From: Desulfospira joergensenii DSM 10085
GTDB taxonomy: Bacteria; Desulfobacterota; Desulfobacteria; Desulfobacterales; Desulfobacteraceae
Assembly: GCF_000420085.1 (NCBI RefSeq)
Contig: NZ_ATUG01000002.1
Coordinates: 1,302,001 to 1,366,000 of the forward strand
Reading direction: 5' to 3'
DNA length: 64,000 nucleotides
Below the pieces are notes generated by a model. It ran no database searches. It was not told the DNA's origin and was given only the letters and a program-made list of their open reading frames with translations. The first letter of the stretch is position 1, and every line of letters begins with the position of its first letter. A program made the position numbers and the translations under genes. Of the stretch, positions 63,558-64,000 are shown piece by piece.

Positions 63558-64000
63558 ATGGATCGAATAATCAAATTTATAGCAATTGCCCTTGCAATGG
63601 CGTTTTCCTTTGGATTTATTTCTTGTTCACAGAACAACAACGACCCAATCCGTATAAATGGTTCAACCACCATTGAACCATTTATGAAAAAAGCCGCTGC
63701 ATTGTTTAGGGAAAAAAACAATACGGCAATTCTAATCACAGCCCGGGGGTCAGTGAGTGGAATTGATTCCCTGATCTCAGGTTCCTGCGACATGGTCATG
63801 TCTTCGTCCGAGATTTTAGAGAGCCAGAATCTTCTTGCCGGGCAGAAAGGGCTGAACCTCAAATCCTTTTTGCTGGGATATGACATCATTGTCCCCATTG
63901 TTCATCCGGACAATCCCGTTTCAAACCTTTCATTGGTACAGTTAAAAGGGATTTTTAACGGTAAAATTAAAAACTGGTCCGCATTGGGTGGAAAAAACCT
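63558..64000 (+). CDS. PstS-like substrate-binding lipoprotein, partial at window end
   Basis: A plus-strand gene running off the window, with 147 complete codons visible. AGAAGG lies 8 bases before ATG 63558. A signal peptide with lipobox-like FGFISC ends at Cys24, so it is a membrane-anchored lipoprotein. The PstS-like text NGSTTIEPFMKKAA, ARGSVSGIDSLISGSCDMVM and LKGIFNGKIKNW follows the phosphate-binding PBP-like family. A Fur-box-like site upstream is unusual for a phosphate protein. Molybdate or other oxyanion binding is an alternative. Confidence 0.8.
   Translation, partial: MDRIIKFIAIALAMAFSFGFISCSQNNNDPIRINGSTTIEPFMKKAAALFREKNNTAILITARGSVSGIDSLISGSCDMVMSSSEILESQNLLAGQKGLNLKSFLLGYDIIVPIVHPDNPVSNLSLVQLKGIFNGKIKNWSALGGKN

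Noticed and set aside
1-64000. CRISPR arrays, tRNA or rRNA genes
   Set aside because: No regularly spaced direct repeats and no tRNA or rRNA signature were seen on reading the window.

Overview
The window reads as chromosome from a strictly anaerobic, probably marine, sulfate-reducing bacterium of the Desulfobacterales. Supporting features are a UGA-containing periplasmic formate dehydrogenase, a second small UGA-containing selenoprotein gene, corrinoid metabolism, an N-acetylglutaminylglutamine amide (NAGGN) osmolyte operon and MalT/BTAD-type regulators. The order-level assignment is an inference from gene content; no rRNA or tRNA gene was seen.

Layout. 0-6 kb: a PA2778/PA2779-type peptidase pair, then a REC-STAS response regulator translationally coupled to a very large MalT-like ATPase/TPR/BTAD regulator that is interrupted by an in-frame TGA. 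6-11 kb: a formate dehydrogenase operon (selenocysteine catalytic subunit, FeS subunit, FdhE). 11-13 kb: an isolated yeast-like flavocytochrome b2. 13.5-32 kb: an AT-richer accessory zone. It holds a decayed IS1182-like element, an integron-type gene cassette with an attC-like site, a RAYT fragment, and two nearly identical inverted IS4-family elements. Each IS4-family copy has its own 7-bp target duplication. Between them lie a PrpR-type sigma-54 activator, a nitrilase-family hydrolase, an amidohydrolase, a second BTAD regulator, a DUF1835 protein and a chimeric transposase/corrinoid-activator remnant.

32-45 kb: a small dual-CXXC selenoprotein gene readable only through TGA, gpt, argG, a DUF2975/HTH pair, and a cobalamin-riboswitch operon. 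That operon encodes a TrpD-like phosphoribosyltransferase, a 67-aa protein and an alcohol-dehydrogenase/CobT fusion. A TrpXYZ-like ABC transporter, a DUF3795 protein, an EamA transporter and a MaoC-like protein follow. 45-64 kb: a large NAD-type glutamate dehydrogenase, the NAGGN operon, a spermidine-synthase-like protein, a hexameric-type glutamate dehydrogenase, an unrecognised gene pair, two cupins, a ribbon-helix-helix protein, ribB under an FMN riboswitch, and the start of a PstS-like lipoprotein behind a Fur-box-like site.

How the parts may work together. Formate dehydrogenase delivers electrons to the periplasm and may answer to the adjacent BTAD regulator, because an 11-bp tandem repeat of the kind bound by SARP proteins lies upstream of it. 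NAGGN synthesis needs glutamate and glutamine, and two glutamate dehydrogenases flank that operon. The riboswitch operon is the strongest candidate for something not yet described: cobamide control over a TrpD homologue plus a CobT that carries its own dehydrogenase domain.
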